Assembly: GCA_002346525.1 (NCBI GenBank)
Contig: DDZY01000007.1
Span: 3,611 to 14,292, forward strand
Length of the DNA stretch: 10,682 bases
Source: Proteobacteria bacterium UBA2996
Lineage (GTDB): Bacteria; Pseudomonadota; Gammaproteobacteria; Arenicellales; UBA868
Direction of reading: 5' to 3'
Part shown: positions 1 to 7,174 of the stretch, in pieces
Layout of the letters: the number at the start of each line of letters is the position of its first letter
Position numbering within the stretch: the first letter of the stretch is position 1
Program-made: the position numbers and the translations under genes
Notes under the pieces: model-generated
The model's database searches: none
Told to the model about the DNA's origin: nothing
The model's input: only the letters and a program-made list of their open reading frames with translations

Positions 1-2370
1 ATTCAGATCACACCCGGCTGTCTTGATGACGGCCCGCGCGTTCGGGCCCGCCACACTCATGACACTCCAGTGATCTGTCACGGAAGTCAAATACACCTTG
101 AGTTCCGGCCACTCGGTCTGCAGCCACCGCTCCATCCAGGACATCACCGCTGCCGCGCCGCCAGTCGTCGTGGTCATCAGGTAATGACTGGGGGCAATGC
201 AGGTCGTGACGCCGTCATCCATCACCATGCCGTCTTCGCCCAACATAAATCCGTAGCGGCAGCGTCCCGGCTGCAGGTTATCCCAATTGTTGGTGTAGAG
301 CAGATTCAGAAAGCGCGAAGCATCCGGACCACGGATATCAATCTTGCCCAGGGTCGATGCATCAAGTACACCGACGCTGCTTCGGGTCGCGAGGCATTCA
401 CGGTTAACCGCCGCATGCATATCCTCGCCTTCCCGGGGATAGAACCAGGGACGCTTCCATTGTCCGACGTTCTCAAACATTGCGCCGCGCCGAACATGCC
501 AGGGGTGAATCGCAGTCTTGCGCACCGGGTCAAAGAGTTGCTTTCCCAGGGCGCGGCCTGCGACCGTTCCGAACGTCACCGGCGTATAGTTCGGACGGAA
601 CGTTGTCGTTCCCACTTCTCCTGGAGACTTGCCCAATGCCTTGGCGAGTATCGCGAGCCCGTTGATATTACCGAGCTTGCCCTGATCGGTACCAAAACCC
701 AGTGCGGTATAACGCTTGACGTGCTCAATCGACCGGTAGCCCTCACGGGCAGCCAATCGGATATCCGAAGCCGTCGTATCGTTCTGGAAATCCAGAAACT
801 TCTTGACGCTGCCGCCCGCTAACGCGCCCGCCGGCACTTCCCAGAGAGGCTGTAATGGCGATTCGGCACGCTCGACAGCAACCGGAATATCCACATAACC
901 TCCCGGCCACCCGCTTTGCGCCGCCGCACTGACACCGGCATCGGCGCCTTCCTGAAGGCATGCCGTCAGGCCGAAACTGCCGGCGCACGCGCCGGCCGAA
1001 CGCTCCTCCTGCACCGGGGCGCCCGGAATAAAACAGGCCTGGCTCTCCTGATAACGAGGACGACCGCCGGACTGGGAATGCAAATGCACAACCGGACTCC
1101 AGCCTCCGGAAACGGCAAGGATCTGACAGTCCACCAAACCCTTATGCGACAAGATATCCTCACCGTCGGCAGAGAGTTTCGCCAACTCGATGCGCCTGAG
1201 CCCCTGCAGACCCGATTGCACCGAGGGTACGACATGACCCCGGTAGACCGGTATTCCGATGTCCGACACGGCGTTCGACACTTCAGCGCCGGGCTTCGCC
1301 CTGGCGTCTACAACGGCCCGCACTTCCATTCCGGCGCTAGCCATATCAATCGCTGCCTGATAACCCGAGTCATTGTTCGTGAACACTGCGCCGCTTCGAC
1401 CAGGGGCAACGGCGTAACGATGAATATAAGTACTCACAGCAGAGGCAAGCATGACGCCCGGTGTGTCGTTTCCGTCAAAGACCAGCGGTCGCTCGATAGC
1501 GCCCGTGGCAAGCACGACCTGCTTAGCGCGGATCCGCCAAAGCCTTTCACGCGTTACCGGGGTATCGGACTGCGCCGGCCCGAGATGATCAGTCCGGCGC
1601 TCATTCACGGAAAGAAAATTATGATCGTAATAGCCGGTTGCGGTGGAACGGCTCAGTATGGTGATCTCGGGGTGTGACCTGAGTTCGGCTTCAACCTCAA
1701 TAGCCCAGTCCAGGCCAATCTGCCCACCAATAACCGCCGGCGCGGAAAGCAAACTACCGCCGAGGCGTGACTGCTCGTCCACAAGCATTACCCGGGCCCC
1801 CGAGCGCGCGGCACCCAGCGCTGCGATCAGTCCTGTTGGACCGGCACCGACTACCAGGACATCACAGTGGGCGTGGCGTTTGTCGTAATGATCCGGATCC
1901 GGCAGTGACGGGCTGTGACCCAGTCCTGCAGCATGCCGAATATGATGCTCATAGCGCATCCATGCCGACTTCGGCCACATAAAGGTCTTGTAGTAGAAGC
2001 CCGCTGGCAGTAATCGAGATAGGCGGTTATTGATCGCGCCAATGTCGAAAGCCAAACTCGGCCAGCCATTAACCGTGCGGGCGGTTAACCCCTCATACAA
2101 CTCAACCTGGGTTGCCTTAAGGTTCGGCGTACGGTACGCACCTTCACCAACCTGTACCAACGCATTGGGTTCTTCGGCGCCGGCGCCGATGACACCGCGG
2201 CGCCGGTGATACTTGAAGCTTCGGGCAAACAATCGGACGCCCTGGGCGAGCAGCGCGGACGCGAGAGTGTCGCCCGGATGACCAAAGTACTCACGGCCGT
2301 TGAACCTGAATCGGATCCGCCTTGACCGATCGATCAGCCCACCGCTTTGAAGGCGCCGCGATGCGGTCAT
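1..2370 (-). CDS. soxA: Sarcosine oxidase alpha subunit, 3' end missing
   Basis: Large subunit of heterotetrameric sarcosine oxidase, the cytoplasmic enzyme that demethylates sarcosine to glycine and delivers the methyl carbon to tetrahydrofolate. The frame stays open for 790 codons and leaves the window; the family is usually about 965-1005 residues, so the C-terminal fifth is absent. Residues 10-80 form a ferredoxin-like domain with no cysteines, so it cannot hold an iron-sulfur cluster, as is usual in this family. A dinucleotide-binding domain begins at about 169 with GAGPTG at 175-180. From about 610 onwards the protein resembles the aminomethyltransferase (GcvT) folate-binding fold, with DASTLGKIDIRGPDA starting at 670 and GRCRYGFM after it. 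The ATG overlaps the soxD stop as ATGA, with a purine-rich GGGGCGAGGA directly upstream, so translation is probably coupled. The expected next gene, soxG, lies outside the window. Identification is firm. Confidence 0.96.
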   Translation of the reverse strand, partial: MTASRRLQSGGLIDRSRRIRFRFNGREYFGHPGDTLASALLAQGVRLFARSFKYHRRRGVIGAGAEEPNALVQVGEGAYRTPNLKATQVELYEGLTARTVNGWPSLAFDIGAINNRLSRLLPAGFYYKTFMWPKSAWMRYEHHIRHAAGLGHSPSLPDPDHYDKRHAHCDVLVVGAGPTGLIAALGAARSGARVMLVDEQSRLGGSLLSAPAVIGGQIGLDWAIEVEAELRSHPEITILSRSTATGYYDHNFLSVNERRTDHLGPAQSDTPVTRERLWRIRAKQVVLATGAIERPLVFDGNDTPGVMLASAVSTYIHRYAVAPGRSGAVFTNNDSGYQAAIDMASAGMEVRAVVDARAKPGAEVSNAVSDIGIPVYRGHVVPSVQSGLQGLRRIELAKLSADGEDILSHKGLVDCQILAVSGGWSPVVHLHSQSGGRPRYQESQACFIPGAPVQEERSAGACAGSFGLTACLQEGADAGVSAAAQSGWPGGYVDIPVAVERAESPLQPLWEVPAGALAGGSVKKFLDFQNDTTASDIRLAAREGYRSIEHVKRYTALGFGTDQGKLGNINGLAILAKALGKSPGEVGTTTFRPNYTPVTFGTVAGRALGKQLFDPVRKTAIHPWHVRRGAMFENVGQWKRPWFYPREGEDMHAAVNRECLATRSSVGVLDASTLGKIDIRGPDASRFLNLLYTNNWDNLQPGRCRYGFMLGEDGMVMDDGVTTCIAPSHYLMTTTTGGAAAVMSWMERWLQTEWPELKVYLTSVTDHWSVMSVAGPNARAVIKTAGCDLN

Positions 2371-2648
2371 TCCTCGCCCCCGGGAGGCCGCTCTCCAGGC
2401 CGATATACGGCCAGAATCTTGTAACTCACCGTATCGCGCAGCACATTAAACCACCGGCGACAGCCTGCCGTATGGCACCACTGTTCAGCATGAACCCCTT
2501 TGACATTTGCCCGGTTGAAAAGGTAATCGGCCCACTGCAAATCCGTTAACGACTCCGGATGCTCAGGGCGGACAATATGGGCCTCACCGCCATACTGAAA
2601 CTCCTCCTGGTCACGTGCTCCGCACCAGGGACATTCGATTTGCAGCAT
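2367..2648 (-). CDS. soxD: Sarcosine oxidase delta subunit
   Basis: Small delta subunit of heterotetrameric sarcosine oxidase, 93 residues, a normal length for the family. It has no catalytic role by itself; in known enzymes it is a zinc-binding structural subunit packed against the others. The zinc ligands are visible as CPWC (Cys6, Cys9) near the N-terminus and, further on, WCHTAGC, which offers His59 and Cys63 (Cys58 is also present). The segment WADYLFNRANVKG at 39-51 and the tail SYKILAVYRPGE are typical of the family. It starts 20 nt after the soxB stop behind a G-rich GGGGG sequence, and its TGA overlaps the soxA ATG by 4 nt. Gene order B-D-A is the standard one, which supports the call independently of the sequence match. 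Confidence 0.95.
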   Translation of the reverse strand: MLQIECPWCGARDQEEFQYGGEAHIVRPEHPESLTDLQWADYLFNRANVKGVHAEQWCHTAGCRRWFNVLRDTVSYKILAVYRPGERPPGGEE

Positions 2649-2668
2649 CGGAACCCCCGTCTGACGCC

Positions 2669-3925
2669 TTAGTGTGCGACCCCGGCCGCACCGTGCTCAT
2701 CGATCAGCGCGCCCGTGGTGAACCGCTCGAGATCAAATGCCGCATTCAGTTGATGAGGCTCATCCTTCGCCACGGTGTACGCAAATACCCAGCCCGAACC
2801 TGGCGTCGCCTTGAAGCCGCCTGTGCCCCACCCGCAGTTGAAATAAAGCCCCGGTACCGGCGTTTTCGAAATGATCGGACAGGCATCGGGGCACACGTCC
2901 ACGATTCCACCCCACTGGCGAAGCATCCGCACCCGGCTGAAGATCGGAAAGAGTTCAACAATCGCGGCGACATTGCCCTCGATGATGGAAAAACTGCCGC
3001 GCTGGCCATAACCGGTGTAGGCATCAATCCCGGCCCCGATCACCAACTCACCTTTATCCGACTGACTGACGTAGCCATGGACCGCGTTGGACATGACCAC
3101 GGTATCAAGCACCGGCTTGAGCGGTTCAGACACGAGCGCCTGCAACGGATGACTTTCCACCGGAAAACGCAGTTCTGCCATATCCGCGAGAACGCTGGCA
3201 TGGCCTGCAACTACAACGGCAACTTTCTTGGCGCCGATATAACCTCGAGTGGTTTCCACACCGCATACCGCCCCTTTCTCGCGGCGAATACCCGTCACTT
3301 CACAATTCTGGATGATATCGACCCCGCGGGCATCTGCCGCTCGGGCGAATCCCCAGGCGACGGCGTCATGCCGCGCCACCCCGCCACGGGGCTGGAACGA
3401 CGCGCCCAACACCGGATACCGGGCATCACTCGACACATTCATCGCCGGGACTTTTGCTTTTATCTCGGCGGGGGTCAGGATCTCACTGTCGATGCCGTTC
3501 AGCCGGTTCGCGTTGGAGCGACGATAAATATCCCGCATATCCTGCAGGTTGTGGCCGAGGTTCATCACGCCTCGCTGGCTGAACATGACATTGAAGTTGA
3601 GTTCCTGACTTAACCCCTCCCACAACTTTAAGGACTTTTCATACAGGTGCGCGGCCTCGTCCCAAAGATAGTTCGAGCGCACAATCGTCGTGTTGCGGCC
3701 GGTATTTCCTCCCCCGATCCACCCTTTCTCGAGCACCGCGATCCGTCCCACATCATGCTCGGCGGCAAGGTAATAAGCGGTCGCGAGGCCGTGCCCGCCG
3801 CCGCCCACCACAATCACGTCATAGGATGGCGCAGGCTCGGGACTGTGCCAGGCCTCTGACCAGTCCTGGTGGTAACTGACTGCGTTACGTGCCAGGCTGA
3901 AGATGGAATAACGATTTTTTCTCAC
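2669..3925 (-). CDS. soxB: Sarcosine oxidase beta subunit (FAD/FMN flavoprotein)
   Basis: Catalytic flavoprotein subunit of heterotetrameric sarcosine oxidase, 418 residues, full length. The N-terminal Rossmann motif VIVVGGGGHGLATAYYL (38-53) binds FAD, where sarcosine is oxidised. ARHDAVAWG contains His186, which by motif matches the histidine that carries the covalent FMN at the alpha-beta interface in characterised enzymes; that assignment is by family knowledge. The C-terminal stretch has the glycine-rich CGWGTGGFKATPGSG and ends in the family hallmark FTTGALIDEHGAAGVAH. Translation starts at a GTG: AGGAG lies 4 nt upstream and the next residues RKNRYSIFSLARNA match the usual N-terminus, whereas no nearby ATG fits. 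The 90-nt gap back to glyA shows no convincing terminator, so cotranscription with glyA is likely. Confidence 0.96.
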   Translation of the reverse strand: MRKNRYSIFSLARNAVSYHQDWSEAWHSPEPAPSYDVIVVGGGGHGLATAYYLAAEHDVGRIAVLEKGWIGGGNTGRNTTIVRSNYLWDEAAHLYEKSLKLWEGLSQELNFNVMFSQRGVMNLGHNLQDMRDIYRRSNANRLNGIDSEILTPAEIKAKVPAMNVSSDARYPVLGASFQPRGGVARHDAVAWGFARAADARGVDIIQNCEVTGIRREKGAVCGVETTRGYIGAKKVAVVVAGHASVLADMAELRFPVESHPLQALVSEPLKPVLDTVVMSNAVHGYVSQSDKGELVIGAGIDAYTGYGQRGSFSIIEGNVAAIVELFPIFSRVRMLRQWGGIVDVCPDACPIISKTPVPGLYFNCGWGTGGFKATPGSGWVFAYTVAKDEPHQLNAAFDLERFTTGALIDEHGAAGVAH

Positions 3926-3929
3926 ACTG

Positions 3930-3934
3930 CTCCT
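3930..3934 (-). promoter_or_regulatory. Shine-Dalgarno site for the soxB GTG start
   Basis: AGGAG on the minus strand, 4 nt before the GTG at 3925-3923. It is the best ribosome binding site in the glyA-soxB gap and decides the unusual soxB start codon. The spacing is a little short, so initiation may be moderate. Confidence 0.6.
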
Positions 3935-4015
3935 GACGCCCTCAACAGCACCATGCCGTCGAGGACGAGAACACCCCCAAAATGTGCCCGAAAACAGAAC
4001 GGTTTTTGAACGGCT

Positions 4016-5275
4016 TTACGCCTCCCGATACACCGGGAAACGAGCGCACAGTTCTTTCACTTTTTCGCGGGTCGCATCCACAACCGACTCATCTCCGATG
4101 TTATCCAGAATATCGCAGATCCACTCAGCGATCTGCGCCATTTCTTCCTCTTTAAATCCACGGGTCGTCCCCGCGGGAGAGCCGATCCGCAGCCCACTGG
4201 TGACAAACGGCGACTGGGGATCATTGGGGACCGAGTTCTTGTTGACGGTAATATTCGCCCGACCCAGTGCCGCATCCGCATCCTTGCCGGTAATACCCTT
4301 GTTGATAAGGTCCAACAGAAACAGATGGTTGACGGTGCCGCCGGAGACAATGTCGTATCCGCGATCGATGAACGTCTTGGCCATTGCTTGCGCATTGGCA
4401 ATCACCTGCTCACCATAGGCTTTGAAATCGGGCTGCAGGGCTTCCAGGAAGGCGACCGCCTTGCCGGCGATTGCATGCATCAGCGGTCCACCCTGAGTGC
4501 CGGGAAAAACCAACGATGACAATTTCTTTTCAATCTCCGGGTTGGACCGGGCCATGATCATGCCACCGCGCGCACCGCGAAGCGTCTTGTGCGTGGTGCA
4601 GGTTGTCACATCGGCAATAGACACAGGACTGGGATAAAGACCCACTGCCACCAGGCCGGTGACATGTGCCATATCTGCGACAAGGTATGCGCCAACGCCG
4701 TCGGCGATCTCACGGAAACGCTGCCAGTCAAGCTCCATACTGTACGCCGAGAACCCGGCGACGATCATCTTTGGCTGATGCTCTTTTGCAAGCCGCTCGA
4801 CTTCATCGTAGTCGATCTCACCCGTGTCGGTGTTCAGCCCATACTGCACCGCGTTATAGAGCTTTCCGGAAAAGTTGACTGTCGCGCCGTGTGTCAGGTG
4901 TCCGCCATGCGCAAGGCTCATTCCGAGCACCGTATCGCCCGGAGTCAACAGAGCCATATACACGGCCGCGTTGGCGCCTGACCCCGAATGCGGCTGCACA
5001 TTGACGTAGGCCGCGCCAAAAAGCTCCTTGGCGCGATCAATCGCCAACTGTTCGGCAACGTCGACAAACTCACAGCCGCCGTAGTAGCGCTTGCCGGGGT
5101 ACCCTTCGGCATACTTGTTAGTCAACACAGTACCCTGGGCCTCAAGCACGCGTGGGCTGGTGTAGTTCTCTGACGCGATCAGTTCGATGTGCTCTTCCTG
5201 ACGCTGTCTTTCGTTCTGAATTGCTTCCCAAAGTTGCGGGTCAAACTCTGCAATCGTATCTTTGCTGCTGAACAT
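4016..5275 (-). CDS. glyA: Serine hydroxymethyltransferase
   Basis: Cytoplasmic PLP enzyme interconverting glycine plus 5,10-methylene-tetrahydrofolate with serine plus tetrahydrofolate. At 419 residues it is full length. Key residues align almost one to one with E. coli GlyA: Glu57 and Tyr65 in NKYAEGYPGKRYYGG, His126 in LAHGGHLTHG, Asp201 and His204 in VADMAHVTG, the Schiff-base lysine Lys230 in TTHKTLRGARGG, and Arg363 in SGLRIGSPAGTTRG for the substrate carboxylate. Mild departures are AHVTGLVAVG where AHVAGLVAAG is common, and SAYSMELDW where many have SAYSGVVDW. Position just upstream of soxBDA indicates a pathway-dedicated copy that consumes the glycine and one-carbon unit produced by sarcosine oxidase; a housekeeping copy may exist elsewhere (inference). 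The start is an ATG preceded by only weak purine-rich sequence, with AGGTAG about 14 nt away. Confidence 0.97.
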   Translation of the reverse strand: MFSSKDTIAEFDPQLWEAIQNERQRQEEHIELIASENYTSPRVLEAQGTVLTNKYAEGYPGKRYYGGCEFVDVAEQLAIDRAKELFGAAYVNVQPHSGSGANAAVYMALLTPGDTVLGMSLAHGGHLTHGATVNFSGKLYNAVQYGLNTDTGEIDYDEVERLAKEHQPKMIVAGFSAYSMELDWQRFREIADGVGAYLVADMAHVTGLVAVGLYPSPVSIADVTTCTTHKTLRGARGGMIMARSNPEIEKKLSSLVFPGTQGGPLMHAIAGKAVAFLEALQPDFKAYGEQVIANAQAMAKTFIDRGYDIVSGGTVNHLFLLDLINKGITGKDADAALGRANITVNKNSVPNDPQSPFVTSGLRIGSPAGTTRGFKEEEMAQIAEWICDILDNIGDESVVDATREKVKELCARFPVYREA

Positions 5276-5293
5276 GTTTTTCTTGATTTCTAC

Positions 5294-5379
5294 CTGTTGT
5301 TGAATGAAATGGGGAATCTGGTTCGGTCTTCGCCGGGCACGCGATTTTACCGGAGGATCGCGCCCGAACCCAACAACAG
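5294..5379 (-). repeat. Nested inverted repeat in the glyA leader
   Basis: Three pairs of complementary arms nest around one centre in the 127-nt gap between the iron-sulfur gene and glyA. The outer pair is CTGTTGTTG (5294-5302) with CAACAACAG (5371-5379), 9 of 9. The middle pair is GGTTCGG (5320-5326) with CCGAACC (5364-5370), 7 of 7. The inner pair is GGGCACGCGAT (5335-5345) with ATCGCGCCC (5357-5365), paired apart from a 2-nt bulge; middle and inner arms overlap by two bases, so not all pairs form at once. In glyA sense the outer 3' arm ends directly at the AGG before the start codon, so folding could affect initiation. No run of T follows in either direction, so it is not a typical intrinsic terminator. 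I do not recognise it as a known riboswitch class. Confidence 0.5.
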
Positions 5380-5402
5380 AACGACGGTTTAATTATGGTT
5401 GA

Positions 5403-6155
5403 TTAGCGCCCCGAAGCCTGCTTCCAGGCCAGAAGACTCTGCAAAGATCGTTGCCCGTGATAATGCAGTTGCCGTTGGGGATATCTCCACCTTATCCCGA
5501 TTGGGCAAGCCAGGCGCGAGTGGCACTGAATGCCGCAGCCCGTGTGATCGGCAAAGCGCTGTTCCAGGCAGCGCTCACGATCAAGCGCTTCGTCCCGCTT
5601 CACGGCTCCGACGGGGCACGCTTGAATACAGGGCGTATCCTGGCAACTGTCACAAGGTGATGCGGCAGGCCGAATATCCGTCAGGGGCAAAGCACTGGTC
5701 ACTAAGAACGCTGCCCGAAAGGCAAACCAGGGTCCGTACACCGGACTGATATCCAGACCCAATGGTGACGGTACCGACCAACCTGCCCAGCGGCCAAGCT
5801 GCTGCAGCGGAATCAGGGCATCCCCGGGATATAAAACACGGGGGCTGCTGTCTCCCCAGAAACGCTCGGAGACTTCCAGCGCCGCCCGACGGGACACCTC
5901 ATCAAAAGGGTCCGCGTCAGACAGTCCCTGCGCGTTCATCCATTCCCAAAGCCCGGCCCCACCCATGCCGAGCAAGACCAGGCGCTCTGACGGCGCCCGG
6001 GATATGCCGGCTCTGTCCCAAACAGCGGCAAGATCCTTGGGAAGCGCACAGATATCCAGTACCGCCCTCAGATTAAACCCGCGGTCCTCAAGCCATTGCT
6101 CACCCTCAGCAAAGGCAGTGTTATTTTCTTCCGGCATGTTAAGGATAGATTCCAT
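5403..6155 (-). CDS. Putative 4Fe-4S ferredoxin-type protein, distantly QueG-like
   Basis: A 250-residue protein without a signal peptide or membrane segment, hence probably cytoplasmic; its function is not known to me. The C-terminal part holds eight cysteines consistent with two iron-sulfur clusters: CDSCQDTPCIQACP (Cys168, 171, 176, 180) followed by Cys196 and CGIQCHSRLACP (Cys207, 211, 217). The middle part, PLGLDISPVYGPWFAFRAAFLVTSALP, recalls the segment before the ferredoxin domain of epoxyqueuosine reductase and reductive dehalogenase-like proteins. It is too short for QueG (about 350-380 residues), and I cannot confirm a cobalamin site. It ends with QRQLHYHGQRSLQSLL. The start could be Met1 or Met7 (6137); an in-frame stop lies four codons upstream and neither has a strong ribosome binding site. 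It points the same way as glyA, 127 nt ahead, but a common transcript is uncertain. Confidence 0.75.
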   Translation of the reverse strand: MESILNMPEENNTAFAEGEQWLEDRGFNLRAVLDICALPKDLAAVWDRAGISRAPSERLVLLGMGGAGLWEWMNAQGLSDADPFDEVSRRAALEVSERFWGDSSPRVLYPGDALIPLQQLGRWAGWSVPSPLGLDISPVYGPWFAFRAAFLVTSALPLTDIRPAASPCDSCQDTPCIQACPVGAVKRDEALDRERCLEQRFADHTGCGIQCHSRLACPIGIRWRYPQRQLHYHGQRSLQSLLAWKQASGR

Positions 6156-6204
6156 TACGCAATGTTAGGCGACGGGCTCCCCTGATATAGTTAATCTTAC
6201 GCAA
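6155..6204. repeat. 8-bp direct repeat in the divergent intergenic region
   Basis: TTACGCAA occurs at 6155-6162 and again at 6197-6204, 42 bp apart, close to four helical turns. The copies flank the candidate promoter elements between the two divergent genes, so they could be a pair of operator half-sites. The first copy overlaps the start codon of the minus-strand iron-sulfur gene. Chance occurrence cannot be excluded. Confidence 0.3.
6183..6191 (+). promoter_or_regulatory. Candidate extended -10 promoter for the GDPD-ABC operon
   Basis: TGATATAGT fits the extended -10 form TGnTATAAT with one mismatch and lies about 40 nt before the GDPD start. No good -35 box is seen upstream, as is common for extended -10 promoters. 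Prediction by eye only. Confidence 0.35.
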
Positions 6205-6212
6205 ATTGTCTG
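6184..6212 (-). promoter_or_regulatory. Candidate sigma70 promoter for the iron-sulfur gene
   Basis: On the minus strand CAGACA (6212-6207) and TATATC (6189-6184) match the -35 and -10 hexamers at four of six positions each, with an ideal 17-bp spacer, about 29 nt before the ATG at 6155. It overlaps the opposing extended -10 element, so the two promoters would compete. Prediction by eye only. Confidence 0.3.
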
Positions 6213-6231
6213 GCCTTTACCGAATACAAAC

Positions 6232-7158
6232 GTGTCCACCTGTGTGATCCATGGTCATCGGGGAGCCCGCGGGCTCGCGCCGGAAAACACGCTCGCAGGA
6301 TTTGCCTGCGCCTGTGCAATCGGTGTCCATGGACTTGAACTCGATGTTCTGATCAGCGCCGATGAGAAGATCGTGGTCCACCATGATGCTCGCCTGAATA
6401 CCGATCTGTGCCGCGATGCCGCCGGAAACTGGGTCATAGGTCGCACGTCAGCAATCTACACGCTGACTGAAGACCAGATCAGAACCTACGATGTCGGAAC
6501 GATTCGGCCAGGATCTGCACAGGACACCCGTTTCCCTTCTCAGCAGGACGTCAACCAAGAGCCCATTCCCCTGTTGTCTGATTTGGTGATCTGGTGGCAA
6601 AGCCTGGGCCCCTATCGACCGGTCCTCAACATTGAGCTCAAGTCAGATCCGAGATATCCGGATGAAAGTCCGGATCCTGACGACTATGCCCGTATCGTGG
6701 TCAGTGAACTGAAGCAGTGGGATTTATTGGGCTCGGTCTGGCTTCAAGCATTTGACTGGCGCCTTCTTCGAGCAATCCAGCAGCTGAGTGATGATGCCTT
6801 TACAGGCTATCTCAGCAGCGAGCGTGACCACGACGCGACCGTATCAAAGGAAGGAGAATCCCCCTGGCTTGCAGGATTCGATCCGTGTCACTTTTCTTCA
6901 AGCCTGCCCCAGGCCATCAAGGCAGCGGGAGGCCGATTCTGGGGTCCCGCATTCGCCGATCTCTCGAAAGCACGAGTACAGGAGGCACAAACACTGGGAC
7001 TTTCTGTCCATACCTGGACACTGAACGAAGAGGAAGCATTCCAAAAGGCCATCGAACTTGGGGTCGACGGGATCACCTCGGACTATCCAGACCGCGCCAG
7101 AACAGCGATGCATGCTGCCGGTTTCTCAGTCGCCCCCCGAGCGCACCCGCCGGATTAG
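6232..7158 (+). CDS. Glycerophosphodiester phosphodiesterase
   Basis: Hydrolyses glycerophosphodiesters (for example glycerophosphocholine or glycerophosphoethanolamine) to glycerol 3-phosphate and the free alcohol. The metal-dependent GDPD TIM-barrel signature is clear: GHRGARGLAPENTLAGF with His9 and Arg10, LELDV with Glu36 and Asp38, VVHHD with His51, NIELK with Glu135 and Lys137, and the C-terminal GVDGITSDYP. At 308 residues it is longer than E. coli UgpQ (247) and has no signal peptide, so it should act in the cytoplasm on imported substrate. The start is a GTG at 6232; GTG at 6244 is an alternative, and neither has a visible Shine-Dalgarno sequence. It heads the plus-strand operon, 16 nt before the ABC ATPase, which suggests that the transporter supplies its substrate (inference). 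The substrate's alcohol group cannot be read from the sequence. Confidence 0.93.
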   Translation: MSTCVIHGHRGARGLAPENTLAGFACACAIGVHGLELDVLISADEKIVVHHDARLNTDLCRDAAGNWVIGRTSAIYTLTEDQIRTYDVGTIRPGSAQDTRFPSQQDVNQEPIPLLSDLVIWWQSLGPYRPVLNIELKSDPRYPDESPDPDDYARIVVSELKQWDLLGSVWLQAFDWRLLRAIQQLSDDAFTGYLSSERDHDATVSKEGESPWLAGFDPCHFSSSLPQAIKAAGGRFWGPAFADLSKARVQEAQTLGLSVHTWTLNEEEAFQKAIELGVDGITSDYPDRARTAMHAAGFSVAPRAHPPD

Positions 7159-7174
7159 CAAAGGCAGGTGCCGC

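Noticed and set aside
70..822. A 250-codon plus-strand open frame opposite soxA (and a similar one at 916-1677)
   Set aside because: Both are antisense to the intact soxA frame, whose translation matches the family throughout.
2615..3613. A 332-codon open frame on the plus strand across soxD and soxB
   Set aside because: It lies wholly antisense to clearly recognised sox genes, resembles no protein I know, and arises from codon bias of the real genes.
3926..4015. A terminator between glyA and soxB
   Set aside because: The gap holds only a short direct repeat of GAACGG around a T-run; no stem followed by a T-run is present in the glyA sense.
5294..5379. An intrinsic terminator for the iron-sulfur gene, or a glycine riboswitch
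   Set aside because: No U-tract follows the stems in either direction, and I do not see the conserved glycine aptamer core; a search of Rfam models would settle it.
5413..5424. A short palindrome GAAGC-CT-GCTTC at the end of the iron-sulfur gene
   Set aside because: Five-base arms inside coding sequence with no T-run; expected by chance.
7058..7174. An upstream ATG extending the ABC ATPase by 39 residues
   Set aside because: The extension lies inside the GDPD gene in another frame, resembles no ATPase N-terminus, and the ATG at 7175 has a ribosome binding site.
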